Part shown: piece by piece, positions 16,825-25,073 of the stretch
How the letters are laid out: the number at the start of each line of letters is the position of its first letter
How positions within the stretch are numbered: position 1 is the first letter of the stretch
DNA from: Achromobacter xylosoxidans
GTDB taxonomy: Bacteria; Pseudomonadota; Gammaproteobacteria; Burkholderiales; Burkholderiaceae_B
Length of the DNA: 64,000 nt
Direction: 5' to 3'
NCBI RefSeq assembly: GCF_014490035.1
Contig: NZ_CP061008.1
Coordinates: forward strand, 2,976,001 to 3,040,000
Translations under genes and position numbers: made by a program
The notes under the pieces: generated by a model
Databases searched by the model: none
Seen by the model: the letters and a program-made list of their open reading frames with translations, nothing else
Told to the model about the DNA's origin: nothing

Positions 16825-17238
16825 ATGCTGCGCTCCCCCGAAACCATAGAAAGTCTCTTCGAACGCCAGCGCGGCACGCTGCCGGACACCTTCGGCGTGC
16901 GGCCGCTGTCCATCGAGGAAGGACGCATGTCCATGGAAATGACGGTGGCGCCGTGGATGATGGCGCCCAATGGTTATCTGCACGCAGCCTCGCAGGTGAT
17001 GCTGGCCGATACCTGCGCCGGCTACGCCACCCTGGCGCATCTGCCCGCAGGGGCCAAGGGCTTCACCACGCTGGAGCTGAAATCGAACTTCCTGGGCACC
17101 GCGCGGGAAGGCGTGCTGACCGTCGAGGCGGTGGCGGAACACATGGGCCGCACCACCCAGATCTGGTCGGCGACCGTGGTCGACGCAAGCGGCCGCAAGC
17201 TGTCGCTGTTCCGTTGTTCGCAGATCATCCTCTGGTGA
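16825..17238 (+). CDS. PaaI family hotdog-fold thioesterase
   Basis: A 137-residue single hotdog domain. The family pattern is seen in MTVAPWMMAPNGYLHAASQVMLADTCAGYA, where the Asn, Gly and Asp/Glu-type active residues of PaaI-like enzymes sit, and in the strand LELKSNFLGTAREGVLTVEAVAEHMGRTTQIWSATV. It probably hydrolyses an aryl- or acyl-CoA ester. The gene lies 221 bp downstream of the thiolase on the same strand and likely completes the acyl-CoA unit. Confidence 0.88.
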   Translation: MLRSPETIESLFERQRGTLPDTFGVRPLSIEEGRMSMEMTVAPWMMAPNGYLHAASQVMLADTCAGYATLAHLPAGAKGFTTLELKSNFLGTAREGVLTVEAVAEHMGRTTQIWSATVVDASGRKLSLFRCSQIILW

Positions 17239-17242
17239 GCGC

Positions 17243-17262
17243 GCGGCCCGAAGATGGGCCGC
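17243..17262 (+). terminator. Small hairpin after the thioesterase gene
   Basis: A 7-bp perfect stem (17243-17249 with 17256-17262) with a 6-nt loop starts 5 bp after the stop codon. There is no U-tract. The rest of 17263-17436 shows no gene or recognisable element. Confidence 0.35.
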
Positions 17263-17436
17263 AATGGTAGAACCCGCAAGCCATTCCAGTCCTTTCGTCC
17301 GTTTCTCAGACGGACTCAGCCTTGGTTCCCGCGAGTGCCCTCGATAAGCTGCAACGTCGGTTTTCAGGGCCGGCGGCCACGGAGGACGCTGTCCATCCAC
17401 GACATCCGGCGCTGTTGGCATCCCTGAAGCTGTGGT

Positions 17437-17476
17437 CAGGTTGTCCATTGACAACCTGTTTGAATGTCTTCATACT
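17437..17476 (+). promoter_or_regulatory. Promoter with overlapping operator for the HicA-like/HTH pair
   Basis: A 9-bp perfect inverted repeat has arms CAGGTTGTC (17437-17445) and GACAACCTG (17450-17458) around a 4-bp centre. A consensus -35 TTGACA (17448-17453) lies inside it and a -10 CATACT (17471-17476) follows at the ideal 17-bp spacing. Transcription would start near 17483, only 2-5 bp before the first gene's ATG codons, so the message may be leaderless. An operator on the -35 box is typical of self-repressing toxin-antitoxin operons. Confidence 0.7.
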
Positions 17477-17484
17477 GGATACCA

Positions 17485-17763
17485 ATGATGGCTCGTCCGT
17501 CCCATCCCAAGAAAGAGGTAGAGGCAGCGCTGCGCCTTGCCGAAGAATGCGGCTGGCGCGTGGAAGTTGGCGGCAGCCATGCCTGGGGGCGGATCTATTG
17601 CCCCAGCAATCTGGCGGACTGCCGTTGTGGCGAATTCTGCATCACCAGCATCTGGAGCACCCCGAAGAACCCCGGTAATCATGCGCGCGCCTTGCGGCGC
17701 GTCGTAAACAACTGTAGTGCGCACAGCCGGTTGCCCGAAGCAGACGGCGGCGCATGGGAGTAG
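17485..17763 (+). CDS. Small HicA-like protein (putative mRNA interferase-type toxin)
   Basis: A 92-residue protein (91 if the second ATG at 17488 is used). The order helix - GWRVEV strand - GGSHAWGRIYCP resembles the HicA/YcfA double-stranded-RNA-binding-like fold, in which a conserved G-S-H supplies the catalytic histidine (here H31 counting from 17488). Four cysteines follow (IYCP, DCRCGEFC), an unusual addition, and then STPKNPGNHARALRRVVNNC. An in-frame ATG at 17464 lies upstream of the predicted transcription start, so I use 17485. The next gene, 4 bp away, encodes an HTH protein. Toxicity is a hypothesis; a non-toxic conserved protein is the alternative. Confidence 0.6.
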   Translation: MMARPSHPKKEVEAALRLAEECGWRVEVGGSHAWGRIYCPSNLADCRCGEFCITSIWSTPKNPGNHARALRRVVNNCSAHSRLPEADGGAWE

Positions 17764-17767
17764 TGCG

Positions 17768-18289
17768 ATGGAATACACCTTTACCTTGAAGTACCAGCTT
17801 GCGGACGTCGATCACGACATCGATGCGCTGGTCGAACGCCTGGGTGCGGCCGGTTGCGACGATGCCCTGGTTGGCACCGGGCTGCCGGGGCGCATTGCGC
17901 TGGCGTTCACCCGCGAATCTGAAAGCGCGGAAGCCGCGGTGCGCTCGGCCCTTGGAGACGTCAGGCGCGCGGTTCCAACCGCGAAGCTGATCGAGGCCGC
18001 GCCCGATCTGGTGGGCTTGACCGATGTGGCCGAGATCGTCGGGGTTTCCCGCCAGAACATGCGCAAGCTGATGCTGGCGTATCCGGACAGCTTTCCGCTG
18101 CCGGTCCACGAGGGCAGCACCTCGATCTGGCACCTGGCGGACGTGCTGGCGTGGTTGCAGGCCAAGGGCGGCTATCCGCAGGTCGAGCAGGTCATGGACG
18201 TGGCCCGCGTGGCCTTGCAGGTCAACGCCGCAAAGGAAGGGCAGCGCGTTTCGCGTGCTGCCTCCAAGGAACTGGAAACGCTGGTGTGA
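17768..18289 (+). CDS. HTH DNA-binding protein, putative antitoxin/autorepressor
   Basis: A 173-residue protein. Residues 1-75 form an alpha/beta domain of unknown type (YTFTLKYQLADVDHDIDALVERLGAAGCDDALV). Residues 80-130 form an excisionase/MerR-like winged HTH (GLTDVAEIVGVSRQNMRKLMLAYPDSFPLPVHEG, then IWHLADVLAWLQAKGG). The two-domain layout, with one domain for a partner and one for DNA, fits an antitoxin such as HicB in logic, although the N-terminal domain is not clearly HicB. It follows the HicA-like gene by 4 bp and ends before an oppositely oriented LysR gene. It is the natural candidate to bind the 17437-17458 palindrome. Confidence 0.65.
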   Translation: MEYTFTLKYQLADVDHDIDALVERLGAAGCDDALVGTGLPGRIALAFTRESESAEAAVRSALGDVRRAVPTAKLIEAAPDLVGLTDVAEIVGVSRQNMRKLMLAYPDSFPLPVHEGSTSIWHLADVLAWLQAKGGYPQVEQVMDVARVALQVNAAKEGQRVSRAASKELETLV

Positions 18290-18301
18290 CGAGCATTGCG
18301 C

Positions 18302-19216
18302 CTACGTTGGCGCGCCTGCCCGCGCCAGCCTCCTGATTTCGTCCAGGAAGCGCAGGGCCGGCCCCGGCAGTATGCCTACACGCCGATGGTAGGCTGAAAA
18401 TCTGCGCTCATGGTCCAGTCCGTCCACCCGCAGTTCATGGATCAGGCCGGCCTTGAGTTCGGCGCCGTACATGGGTCGTGTCAACCAACTGACGAAGCCG
18501 GAGTACGCGACCAGGCTCTTGATCAGCGGAATCGACGTGCTGGAAACCGCGATGGCCGGCGCGGGCAGGCCCCGGGCCTTGAACAGCGACATGAGCCGGT
18601 TGTGCGGCTCTGTGCGTTGCGGCACGAAGCACCAGCGCTCTTCCAGCAAGGCCTCCATGCTCACCGCCGCGTCGCCCTGTCGCGGGTGGCCGGCGCCGAC
18701 GACGACGTTCATGCTTTCTTGCCATGCGCAGTTGCGCGCAGACACGATGCTGGCGGTCTCGGGCGCTTCCGGGGCAATCACCAGGTCGACCTGATAGCTG
18801 TCCAGCGCCGTAGCCAATTCGTCCCAGATTCCCTCGACCACATCGATGGCGATGCCAGGCCACTTAGCCAGGAACGCTTCCAGCGCCTTGGGGATGAAGA
18901 GGGCGGACGCGCCCGCGGTGACGCCCAGGCGCAGCGCGCCTGTCGCCAGGCCGCGCATGCGGTTCATTTCATCGCGGGCGATCTTTTCTTCGCGGCATAG
19001 CAGTTGCGCGTGCGGCGCCAGGGCCTTGCCGTATGCCGTCAGGCGCATGCCGCCGGAATGCCGCTCGAACAGCGGTTCGCCGACAGCCGCTTCAAGACGC
19101 TTGACGATGCGGCTGAGAGCGGGCTGCGTCAGGTTCATTTTGTCCGCTGCCTTGCCGAGTGAGCCTTCGTCCAGCACCGCAAGGAACGCGCGCAATTCAT
19201 TGAGGTTGTATGCCAT
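18302..19216 (-). CDS. LysR family transcriptional regulator
   Basis: A 304-residue LysR protein. The N-terminal winged HTH is MAYNLNELRAFLAVLDEGSLGKAADKMNLTQPALSRIVKRLE, and a periplasmic-binding-like effector domain follows (GALRLGVTAGASALFIPKALEAFLAKWPGIAIDVVEG). The start at 19216 matches the family; an upstream extension has no HTH content. It is divergent from the Bug protein/alpha-hydroxy acid dehydrogenase pair at 19360, with 143 bp between, and probably controls it. The ligand is unknown. Confidence 0.9.
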   Translation of the reverse strand: MAYNLNELRAFLAVLDEGSLGKAADKMNLTQPALSRIVKRLEAAVGEPLFERHSGGMRLTAYGKALAPHAQLLCREEKIARDEMNRMRGLATGALRLGVTAGASALFIPKALEAFLAKWPGIAIDVVEGIWDELATALDSYQVDLVIAPEAPETASIVSARNCAWQESMNVVVGAGHPRQGDAAVSMEALLEERWCFVPQRTEPHNRLMSLFKARGLPAPAIAVSSTSIPLIKSLVAYSGFVSWLTRPMYGAELKAGLIHELRVDGLDHERRFSAYHRRVGILPGPALRFLDEIRRLARAGAPT

Positions 19217-19359
19217 ACCGAAATGTAATGACTTATGCGCTAAATAACAATTTTCAGGAATGAGGAGCGGCCTCACACTCTCTCCATCCAATACGGCCTG
19301 TCCCGCGGTCGGCAACTGAGCAGGGACATGCGCGGCATACACACATGGAGAGTAGCGAC

Positions 19360-20331
19360 ATGCAGAAACGTTTGTTCCTGAAAGCGCTGTTTGTACTGGC
19401 GGCCGGCTCGGGCGCGGCGGCCTGTTGGGCCCAGGCCAGCGACAAGCCCATTGAATGGGTCCATCCCTATCCCGTGGGCGGGGGCTCCGACGCCATTGCG
19501 CGCAAGCTGGCCGAAAGCGTGGGCGCGCAGATGGGGCGCAGTTTCTTCGTCAGCAACAAGCCGGGCGGGGCCACCAACATCGCCGCGGCCTATGTGGCCA
19601 ATACCCGCGCCAATGGCAACATCGTCTTCACGGGCGACTTCGCCACCCTGGCGGCCAATCCGCATCTGTTCGCCAGCCTGCCTTACGACAGCGCCCGGGA
19701 CTTCGTCTCGGTCGGCCTGTATGCCCGCTATCCGATACTGCTGGTGGTCTCCAGCAAGGTGCCGGCCAGCAACCTGGACGAGTTCCTGCAATGGGCGCGC
19801 GCCAATCCGGACAGCGCCAATTTCGCCAGTTCCGGCGTGGGCTCTCCCCAGCACCTGGCCGCCGAACTGTTCCGCGAGCGCACCGGCTTGAAAATGACGC
19901 ACGTCGCCTACCGCGGCGGCGCGCCGGCGGTAACGGACTTGATGGCAGGCGCGGTGTCCTTCGCCTTGATGGACGCTTCCACGGTGGTGCCTCAGATGAA
20001 GACGGGCAGGCTCAAGGTGCTGGGCGTGGCCAGCCCGCAGCGGATGAAGAATTTCCCGGACATCCCCACGCTGCATGAACAGGGCTTGAAGGATTTTGAG
20101 GCGTTCGCGTGGCAGGGCATGCTGGTTCCCGCCGGCACCCCCCGCGCCACCGTGGACGCGTTGAACCAGGGGCTGGCGGCGGCGCTGAAGACGCAGGCGG
20201 TCATCGATTTCTACGCCAACATCGCGGTCGAACCCTGGTTCAGTTCGCCGGACCAGATGGCAAGCTTCGTGGCGGGCGAGAACAGCCGCTGGGGCAAGAT
20301 CATCCGCGAACGCGGCATCACCCTGCAGTAG
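19360..20331 (+). CDS. Bug/TctC-type periplasmic binding protein (tripartite tricarboxylate transporter family)
   Basis: A 323-residue protein with a Sec signal peptide (MQKRLFLKALFVLAAGSGAAACWAQA). The mature part is typical of the very large Bug family of Bordetella and relatives: WVHPYPVGGGSDAIARKLAES, FVSNKPGGATNIAAAYVA, FASSGVGSPQHLAAELF and HVAYRGGAPAVTDLMAGAVSF. Bug proteins bind carboxylates or amides; most have no dedicated membrane genes beside them, as here. A GGAGAG ribosome site supports the ATG at 19360. It is followed by an FMN dehydrogenase gene 7 bp later, so the ligand may be a 2-hydroxy acid. Confidence 0.92.
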   Translation: MQKRLFLKALFVLAAGSGAAACWAQASDKPIEWVHPYPVGGGSDAIARKLAESVGAQMGRSFFVSNKPGGATNIAAAYVANTRANGNIVFTGDFATLAANPHLFASLPYDSARDFVSVGLYARYPILLVVSSKVPASNLDEFLQWARANPDSANFASSGVGSPQHLAAELFRERTGLKMTHVAYRGGAPAVTDLMAGAVSFALMDASTVVPQMKTGRLKVLGVASPQRMKNFPDIPTLHEQGLKDFEAFAWQGMLVPAGTPRATVDALNQGLAAALKTQAVIDFYANIAVEPWFSSPDQMASFVAGENSRWGKIIRERGITLQ

Positions 20332-20338
20332 GTGCGGC

Positions 20339-21466
20339 GTGCTGTTGACGATGGAGGATTACCGAAACCGGGCCAGCAAGGTGCTGCCCCGTTTCGTGTT
20401 CGAGTTCGTGGACGGGGGCGCGGAGCACGAAACCTGCCTGCGGGCCAACCGGGAAGACTTCGAGCGGATCCGGCTGACGCCGCGGGTGCTCAGGGATACC
20501 CGAGAAGTCGACGCTTCGGTTGAGGTGTACGGATCGGTCTGGCGGCAACCGTTTGCGCTGGCGCCCACCGGCCTGAATGGCGTGATCCGCCCCGGCGGCG
20601 ACGGCATGCTGGCGCGGGCGGCGGCGGAAATGGGCGTGCCGTTTGTCCAGTCCACCGCCTCGAACCAGCGGGCCGAGGACGTGCGCGCCATCGCTGGCGG
20701 CGGCGAACAATGGCTGCAGCTATATGTAATGCAGGACCGCCGGCTGGCCGAACAGCTCGTGCGGCGGGCGCGCGCGGCGGACTACCGTGCGCTGGTCCTG
20801 ACGGCTGACGTGCCGGTGGGCGGCAGGCGCTGGCGCGATGTGCGCAACGGCTTTTCCATGCCGTTCCGGATCACGCCTCGGATCGCCTGGGACGTGGCGC
20901 GGCGGCCCGGGTGGGCGCTGCGCATGCTGCGCGGTGGCCCGCCGCGCTTCGTGAACCTGGCTGCACACGCCGACGAATCCCTGTCCATGGAAGTGCAGGC
21001 ATCCCTGCTTGCGCGCAGCATGGACCGTTCATTGACCTGGGACAGCCTGCGCTGGCTGCGCAGCCTGTGGGATGGCCCCTTGCTGTTGAAAGGCGTGCTG
21101 CATCGCGAGGATGCCGTCCTGGCGGCGCGGCATGGCGTGGACGGCCTCATCGTGTCCAACCACGGCGGCCGCCAACTGGATGCCGCGCCTTCGTCGATCA
21201 GCGTGCTGCCCGGGATCGTCGACGCGGTCGCCGACCGCATCCCGGTATTCCTGGACAGCGGCGTGCGCAGCGGCGCGGACATCGTGCGTGCCCAGTCTCT
21301 GGGCGCGCGCGCCGTATTCATCGGGCGGCCCGCGCTGTATGGCCTGGCTTGCGGCGGCGCGCAGGGTGTGGCCGATGTGATGCGTTTGCTGGCGGAAGAC
21401 TACGAGCGCACCATGATCCTGTCGGGACGGACTGGCGCTTGTGGCGCGCGGCGGGAGCAGGCATAG
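20339..21466 (+). CDS. FMN-dependent alpha-hydroxy acid dehydrogenase/oxidase
   Basis: A 375-residue (beta/alpha)8 flavoprotein of the lactate/mandelate dehydrogenase family. Visible landmarks are the N-terminal YRNRASKVLPRFVFEFVDGG (FMN-family start), ALAPTGLNGVIRPGGD, QLYVMQDR, VLTADVPVGGRR, LLLKGVLHREDAVLAARHGVDGLIVSNHGGRQLD with the catalytic His, and the phosphate-binding FLDSGVRSGADIVRAQSLGARAVFIGRPALYG. It would oxidise a 2-hydroxy acid to the keto acid. The start is GTG at 20339, with ATG at 20351 as alternative. The gene is in an operon with the Bug protein. Whether it acts on lactate, mandelate or glycolate cannot be seen. Confidence 0.92.
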   Translation: MLLTMEDYRNRASKVLPRFVFEFVDGGAEHETCLRANREDFERIRLTPRVLRDTREVDASVEVYGSVWRQPFALAPTGLNGVIRPGGDGMLARAAAEMGVPFVQSTASNQRAEDVRAIAGGGEQWLQLYVMQDRRLAEQLVRRARAADYRALVLTADVPVGGRRWRDVRNGFSMPFRITPRIAWDVARRPGWALRMLRGGPPRFVNLAAHADESLSMEVQASLLARSMDRSLTWDSLRWLRSLWDGPLLLKGVLHREDAVLAARHGVDGLIVSNHGGRQLDAAPSSISVLPGIVDAVADRIPVFLDSGVRSGADIVRAQSLGARAVFIGRPALYGLACGGAQGVADVMRLLAEDYERTMILSGRTGACGARREQA

Positions 21467-21474
21467 CCTTACCT

Positions 21475-21504
21475 TTGCGCCCGCGCCGCCGTCGCTCTTA
21501 CAAT
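21475..21504 (+). promoter_or_regulatory. Probable sigma-70 promoter of the ABC-F gene
   Basis: TTGCGC (21475-21480) and TACAAT (21499-21504) are separated by 18 bp. The predicted start near 21511 leaves a leader of over 110 nt in front of the ABC-F gene, which contains the mini-ORF at 21539. Confidence 0.45.
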
Positions 21505-21538
21505 GCCGCATTCATCACCTCACCAGGAGTCATTCGCC

Positions 21539-21550
21539 ATGCGCCACTGA
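21539..21550 (+). CDS. Possible three-codon upstream ORF (MRH-stop) in the ABC-F leader
   Basis: An AGGAG ribosome site at 21525-21529 stands 9 bp before ATG CGC CAC TGA. It is followed by a hairpin (6-bp stem 21555-21560 with 21566-21571, loop TTCGC). A good ribosome site on a three-codon frame is unusual. ABC-F resistance genes in several bacteria are controlled by short leader ORFs, so this may be a translation-coupled control element. It may also be a chance ATG with no function. Confidence 0.3.
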   Translation: MRH

Positions 21551-21628
21551 TGCCGCCGTCTTCGCGACGGCCAGTCTCCACCCACCCCCAAAGAGCAGGG
21601 GGAGTTCTTGGCATCCTTGGAATTGCAC

Positions 21629-23242
21629 ATGACGAATCCCTATATCGCGCTGGAAGGCGTGTCTTATGTTCTGCCGGACGGCAGAACATTATTCTCCGGT
21701 CTCGACGAACAGTTCGACCTGCGGCCTGCCGGGCTGGTGGGCCGCAATGGCGTGGGCAAGAGCGTGCTGGCCCGCATTCTTGCCGGACAACTGCCGCCGG
21801 CCCACGGCCGCTGCCTGCGTTCGGGCAGCGTGCATTACCTGGCCCAGCAGGCGGCGCCTGGCGCGGCGGAAACCGTGGCCGGCCTGGCGGGCATGCAGGC
21901 CACGCTGGCTACGCTGGGACGCATCGAAGCGGGCAGCGCCGCCGCCGAGGACTTCGACATCGTGGGCGAGCGCTGGGATGCGCGCCTTGCGTTGCAGCAG
22001 GAACTGGAACGCTGCGGCCTGGGCCACCTGGATGCCGCGACGCCGGCCGCCGCGCTCAGCGGCGGCGAGACCATGCGTGTCGCCCTGATCGGCGCCTTGC
22101 TGTCGGACGCCGACTTCCTGATCCTGGACGAACCCACCAACCACCTGGACAGGCCGAACCGGCTGGCCCTGGCCGAACAGCTGCGACGCTGGCCGCGCGG
22201 TTTGCTGGTGATCAGCCACGACCGGCAATTGCTGGAGGCGATGCAACGCATCGTGGAATTGTCGCCGCTTGGGTTGCGCGGGTATGGCGGCGGCTACAGC
22301 TTTTATGCGCAGCGCAAGGAAGAGGAACGGGGCCGCGCGCTGTCGCTGCTGGAGCAGCGCAAGCATGAGCGCCAACGCGAAGAACAGGCCCTGCGCGAAC
22401 AGCGCGAACGCCAGGAGCGCCGCCAGGCGCGCGGCAACCGGCAGGCGCGCGACGCCAATCAGGCCAAGATCCTGCTGGGCCGGCAGAAGGCGCGCAGCGA
22501 AACCTCCGCCGGCAAGCTGCGTCGCCAGCATGAGGCCGCCAGCGAGCAGCTTGCCTTGCGCGTGCGCGAGGCGGCTGGGCAGATCGACGAGCAGGACGCC
22601 ATCGTGTTGCATGCGCCGCCAGCCGCAATGCCAGCGCAGCGGCGCGTCGCCGAGCTGGACGCGGTGGAGCTGCCGTTCGTCCCGGCCGCCACGCGCCGCA
22701 TCGACCTTGCGCTGAGCGGGCGGCAGCGCGTGGGCGTGGTCGGTCCGAACGGTTGCGGCAAGTCGACCTTGCTCAAGGTGCTGGCGGGGCAGCTGCAGGC
22801 ATCGGGCGGAACCTGCCGAGTCGCGGCAAAGGCCGTGTATCTGGATCAACGATTAGCCATGCTGGCACCGCAGCAGTCCGTGCTGGCGCAGCTGCAAGCG
22901 GCCAATCGCGGCGCGACGCAAGCCGACTTGCGCACGCGCCTGGCCCAGCTGGGGCTGGACGCGCGCAAGATCGCGGCGCCCAGCGGCGAACTCAGTGGAG
23001 GAGAGCGCCTGAAGGCCGCGCTGGCCTGCGCGCTGTACGCGGACCCGCCCGCGCAGCTGCTGTTGCTGGATGAACCCAGCAATCACCTGGATCTGCCGTC
23101 GATGCAGGCATTGGAGGCGATGCTGCGCGCCTACCGGGGCGCCCTGGTCGTGGTGTCCCATGACGACGCGTTCATGGACAGCCTGGACCTGACGCACCGG
23201 CTGGCCGCGGGCAGCGGCGGCTGGCGCCTGGAAACTATCTGA
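21629..23242 (+). CDS. ABC-F family ATPase
   Basis: A 537-residue soluble protein with two ABC domains and no membrane spans. The first Walker A is GRNGVGKS (residues 38-45), signature LSGGETMRVAL, Walker B LILDEPTNHLD. After a charged helical linker very rich in Arg, Gln and Glu (about residues 225-330, KEEERGRALSLLEQRKHERQ and similar) come a second Walker A GPNGCGKST, LSGGERLKAAL and LLLDEPSNHLDLPSM. ABC-F proteins act on the ribosome in translation control or antibiotic protection. A TTG at 21608, with GGGGGAG just upstream, would add seven residues and is a real alternative start. The 3' end overlaps the convergent GNAT gene by 8 bp. Confidence 0.9.
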   Translation: MTNPYIALEGVSYVLPDGRTLFSGLDEQFDLRPAGLVGRNGVGKSVLARILAGQLPPAHGRCLRSGSVHYLAQQAAPGAAETVAGLAGMQATLATLGRIEAGSAAAEDFDIVGERWDARLALQQELERCGLGHLDAATPAAALSGGETMRVALIGALLSDADFLILDEPTNHLDRPNRLALAEQLRRWPRGLLVISHDRQLLEAMQRIVELSPLGLRGYGGGYSFYAQRKEEERGRALSLLEQRKHERQREEQALREQRERQERRQARGNRQARDANQAKILLGRQKARSETSAGKLRRQHEAASEQLALRVREAAGQIDEQDAIVLHAPPAAMPAQRRVAELDAVELPFVPAATRRIDLALSGRQRVGVVGPNGCGKSTLLKVLAGQLQASGGTCRVAAKAVYLDQRLAMLAPQQSVLAQLQAANRGATQADLRTRLAQLGLDARKIAAPSGELSGGERLKAALACALYADPPAQLLLLDEPSNHLDLPSMQALEAMLRAYRGALVVVSHDDAFMDSLDLTHRLAAGSGGWRLETI

Positions 23243-23690
23243 TCGACAGTTCCAGGATGTCGTCGCCGGCGTCATCGCGTTCTCCGGTGGGCGTCCAACC
23301 CAGGTGGCGGTAGAAGCCATGGGAGCGCACGGCGGGATCGCTGGCGCAGGCGAGGAACAGGCGTTCGTGTCCCAGGCTTGCCAGATGCTGGACCATCAAC
23401 CGCAGCAGCGCCTTGCCTGCGCCCTGGTTTTCGCTTTCGGGCAGCAGGGCCAGCACCACGATTTCACCGGTCTCGCGGTCGCCGAAGCAGTAGCCCGTCA
23501 CACGGCCGTCCGCACAGGCGACGAAGCCGCGCAGATCGCCCGCGCGTACGCCGGCGGCCCAGTTGTCCTCGGTGATGCCTAGCGCGCGCAGTTGCTCCAC
23601 GGAAAAAGCGTTCTCTCTGGTCTGGCCTCGGATCGTCACGCAGGCAGGGACGTCATCGGCGGTGGCGGGGCGGAATGTCAATGTGCTCAT
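23235..23690 (-). CDS. GNAT family N-acetyltransferase
   Basis: A 151-residue GNAT protein. The N-terminal TLTFRPATADDVPACVTIRG is the usual first strand and helix. The acetyl-CoA loop is seen in IVVLALLPESENQGAGKALLRLMVQHLASLGHERLFLACASDP, with Q/R-x-x-G-x-G/A as QGAGKA, and GFYRHLGWTPTGER closes the fold. I take the ATG at 23690 (MSTLTFRP); the longer frame upstream is not GNAT-like. The substrate is unknown. It ends inside the last codons of the ABC-F gene on the other strand. Confidence 0.88.
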   Translation of the reverse strand: MSTLTFRPATADDVPACVTIRGQTRENAFSVEQLRALGITEDNWAAGVRAGDLRGFVACADGRVTGYCFGDRETGEIVVLALLPESENQGAGKALLRLMVQHLASLGHERLFLACASDPAVRSHGFYRHLGWTPTGERDDAGDDILELSIR

Positions 23691-23797
23691 GTCCGCATAT
23701 TGACACCCTGTGCGCAATCGTGGCGAGCGGTAACACTCCGCGCGTCCCGGCGGCATTAACATCGTCCGCTTCAATCCGCGCACTGCAGGGTGTAGGC

Positions 23798-25072
23798 ATG
23801 CTCGAGTCCATACTCGCGCCATGGGCGCTCACCGGCCGGCTGTGGCTGCGGTTCTGGCCGCAATTGATGGCGCTGGTGCTGGCAGGCACGCTGGCCCGCG
23901 ATGTGCTGCTGTGGGTGGCGGCGCAGACCGGCTTTGCCAACCACCTCGCCGGCCTGGCCGTGCTTACGCTGGTGGCGCTGGCTCAGTTGGTGACCACCGT
24001 CGCGATGTTTCTGGTGCTGCTGCCGGGGCTGCCGGCCTTGCGCGGCGCGCAGGAAGCGGCGCGCGCCGGGCAGGCGGAGACGGGCGGGAGCAGAGGGCGG
24101 CTGGGGCAGGCGTTGACGGTGGCCTTGCTGCCGTTCTTCGCCTACTACGCGGCCTGGGGCTTTCTGGGCGACATCGTGCGGCAATACTCGCGCCTGGCCT
24201 ACGGGCTGGATCCGCTGGGCGAGCACGGCAACGTGCTGGACGCGCTGGATTCCCGCTGGCTGCTGGTCTCGGTGGCGATTTCGTGGCTGGTGCGCAAGGC
24301 GGCGGTGACGGCGCGCGACCGCACGGGCAAGGGCCGCTGGCAATGGCTGGTGGTGCTATGCGAAACCAACTGGGTGCTGATCGGCTTGTACGTCATCAGC
24401 CGCTGGAAGGACCAGGCGTGGCAGTGGCTGGCCGACCGGCGCGGCCTGGAGGCGTTGCTGCAGTCCCTGATGAACATGCTGACGCCCGTCACGAATGCCT
24501 GGGCGGCGGGCATGACGCCCGTGGAGGCGCAAGGGCCCGGCCTGGGCACGGCGCTGATCAGCCTGTTCTTCTATGCCTTGTTGCCGGTGATATGGCTGGT
24601 GATGGCCGCGTTGGTCTATGGCTATGACGTGCGCGACGATGCCGATCTCAGGCGCTATGAACGGCTGCAACGGCTGGGCGACCGCTACCGCGCGGTGCCG
24701 CGTTTTCTGCGCGATTTCATCGAGCATTTCGTGGCCGGCTACCGCAAGCGTTATCTGCCGCTGGCCAGCGGCGTGCGGTTGGCCTTTCACAGCAGCGCGC
24801 TGCTGCTGGTCACGCTCATCGTGGGCTACCGCCTGATCGACTGGGGCGCCGCGTGGCTGTGGTACGGCGCGGCGCGCCTGATCGGTCCGAACGACCTGGA
24901 TACCTGGCAGGTGCTGGCGCATGGCGTTTCGCTGCTGTTCGGCAGTCCGTTCCGCGATTCTTCCACGGGCCTGCTGATCGAGCCCCTGCGCATCTGCTTT
25001 CTTGCCGCCGTGCTGGAATGCGCTTACGCGCCCTGGAAGATGCGCAGCGCGGCGCCCGCGCCCGCGGCATGA
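23798..25072 (+). CDS. Uncharacterised polytopic membrane protein
   Basis: A 424-residue protein with about six to seven hydrophobic segments: LWLRFWPQLMALVLAGTLARDVLLW, LAGLAVLTLVALAQLVTTVAMFLVLLPGL, VALLPFFAYYAAWGF, WLLVSVAISWLVRKAAV, ALISLFFYALLPVIWLVMAALVYGYDV, the SALLLVTLIVGYRLIDWG block and LLIEPLRICFLAAVLECAY. A long cytoplasmic-looking stretch, LRRYERLQRLGDRYRAVPRFLRDFIEHFVAGYRKRY, lies between the later spans. I do not recognise the family. It is convergent with, and only 1 bp from, a three-gene set of single-span proteins, with which it may work. Confidence 0.6.
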   Translation: MLESILAPWALTGRLWLRFWPQLMALVLAGTLARDVLLWVAAQTGFANHLAGLAVLTLVALAQLVTTVAMFLVLLPGLPALRGAQEAARAGQAETGGSRGRLGQALTVALLPFFAYYAAWGFLGDIVRQYSRLAYGLDPLGEHGNVLDALDSRWLLVSVAISWLVRKAAVTARDRTGKGRWQWLVVLCETNWVLIGLYVISRWKDQAWQWLADRRGLEALLQSLMNMLTPVTNAWAAGMTPVEAQGPGLGTALISLFFYALLPVIWLVMAALVYGYDVRDDADLRRYERLQRLGDRYRAVPRFLRDFIEHFVAGYRKRYLPLASGVRLAFHSSALLLVTLIVGYRLIDWGAAWLWYGAARLIGPNDLDTWQVLAHGVSLLFGSPFRDSSTGLLIEPLRICFLAAVLECAYAPWKMRSAAPAPAA

Positions 25073-25073
25073 G

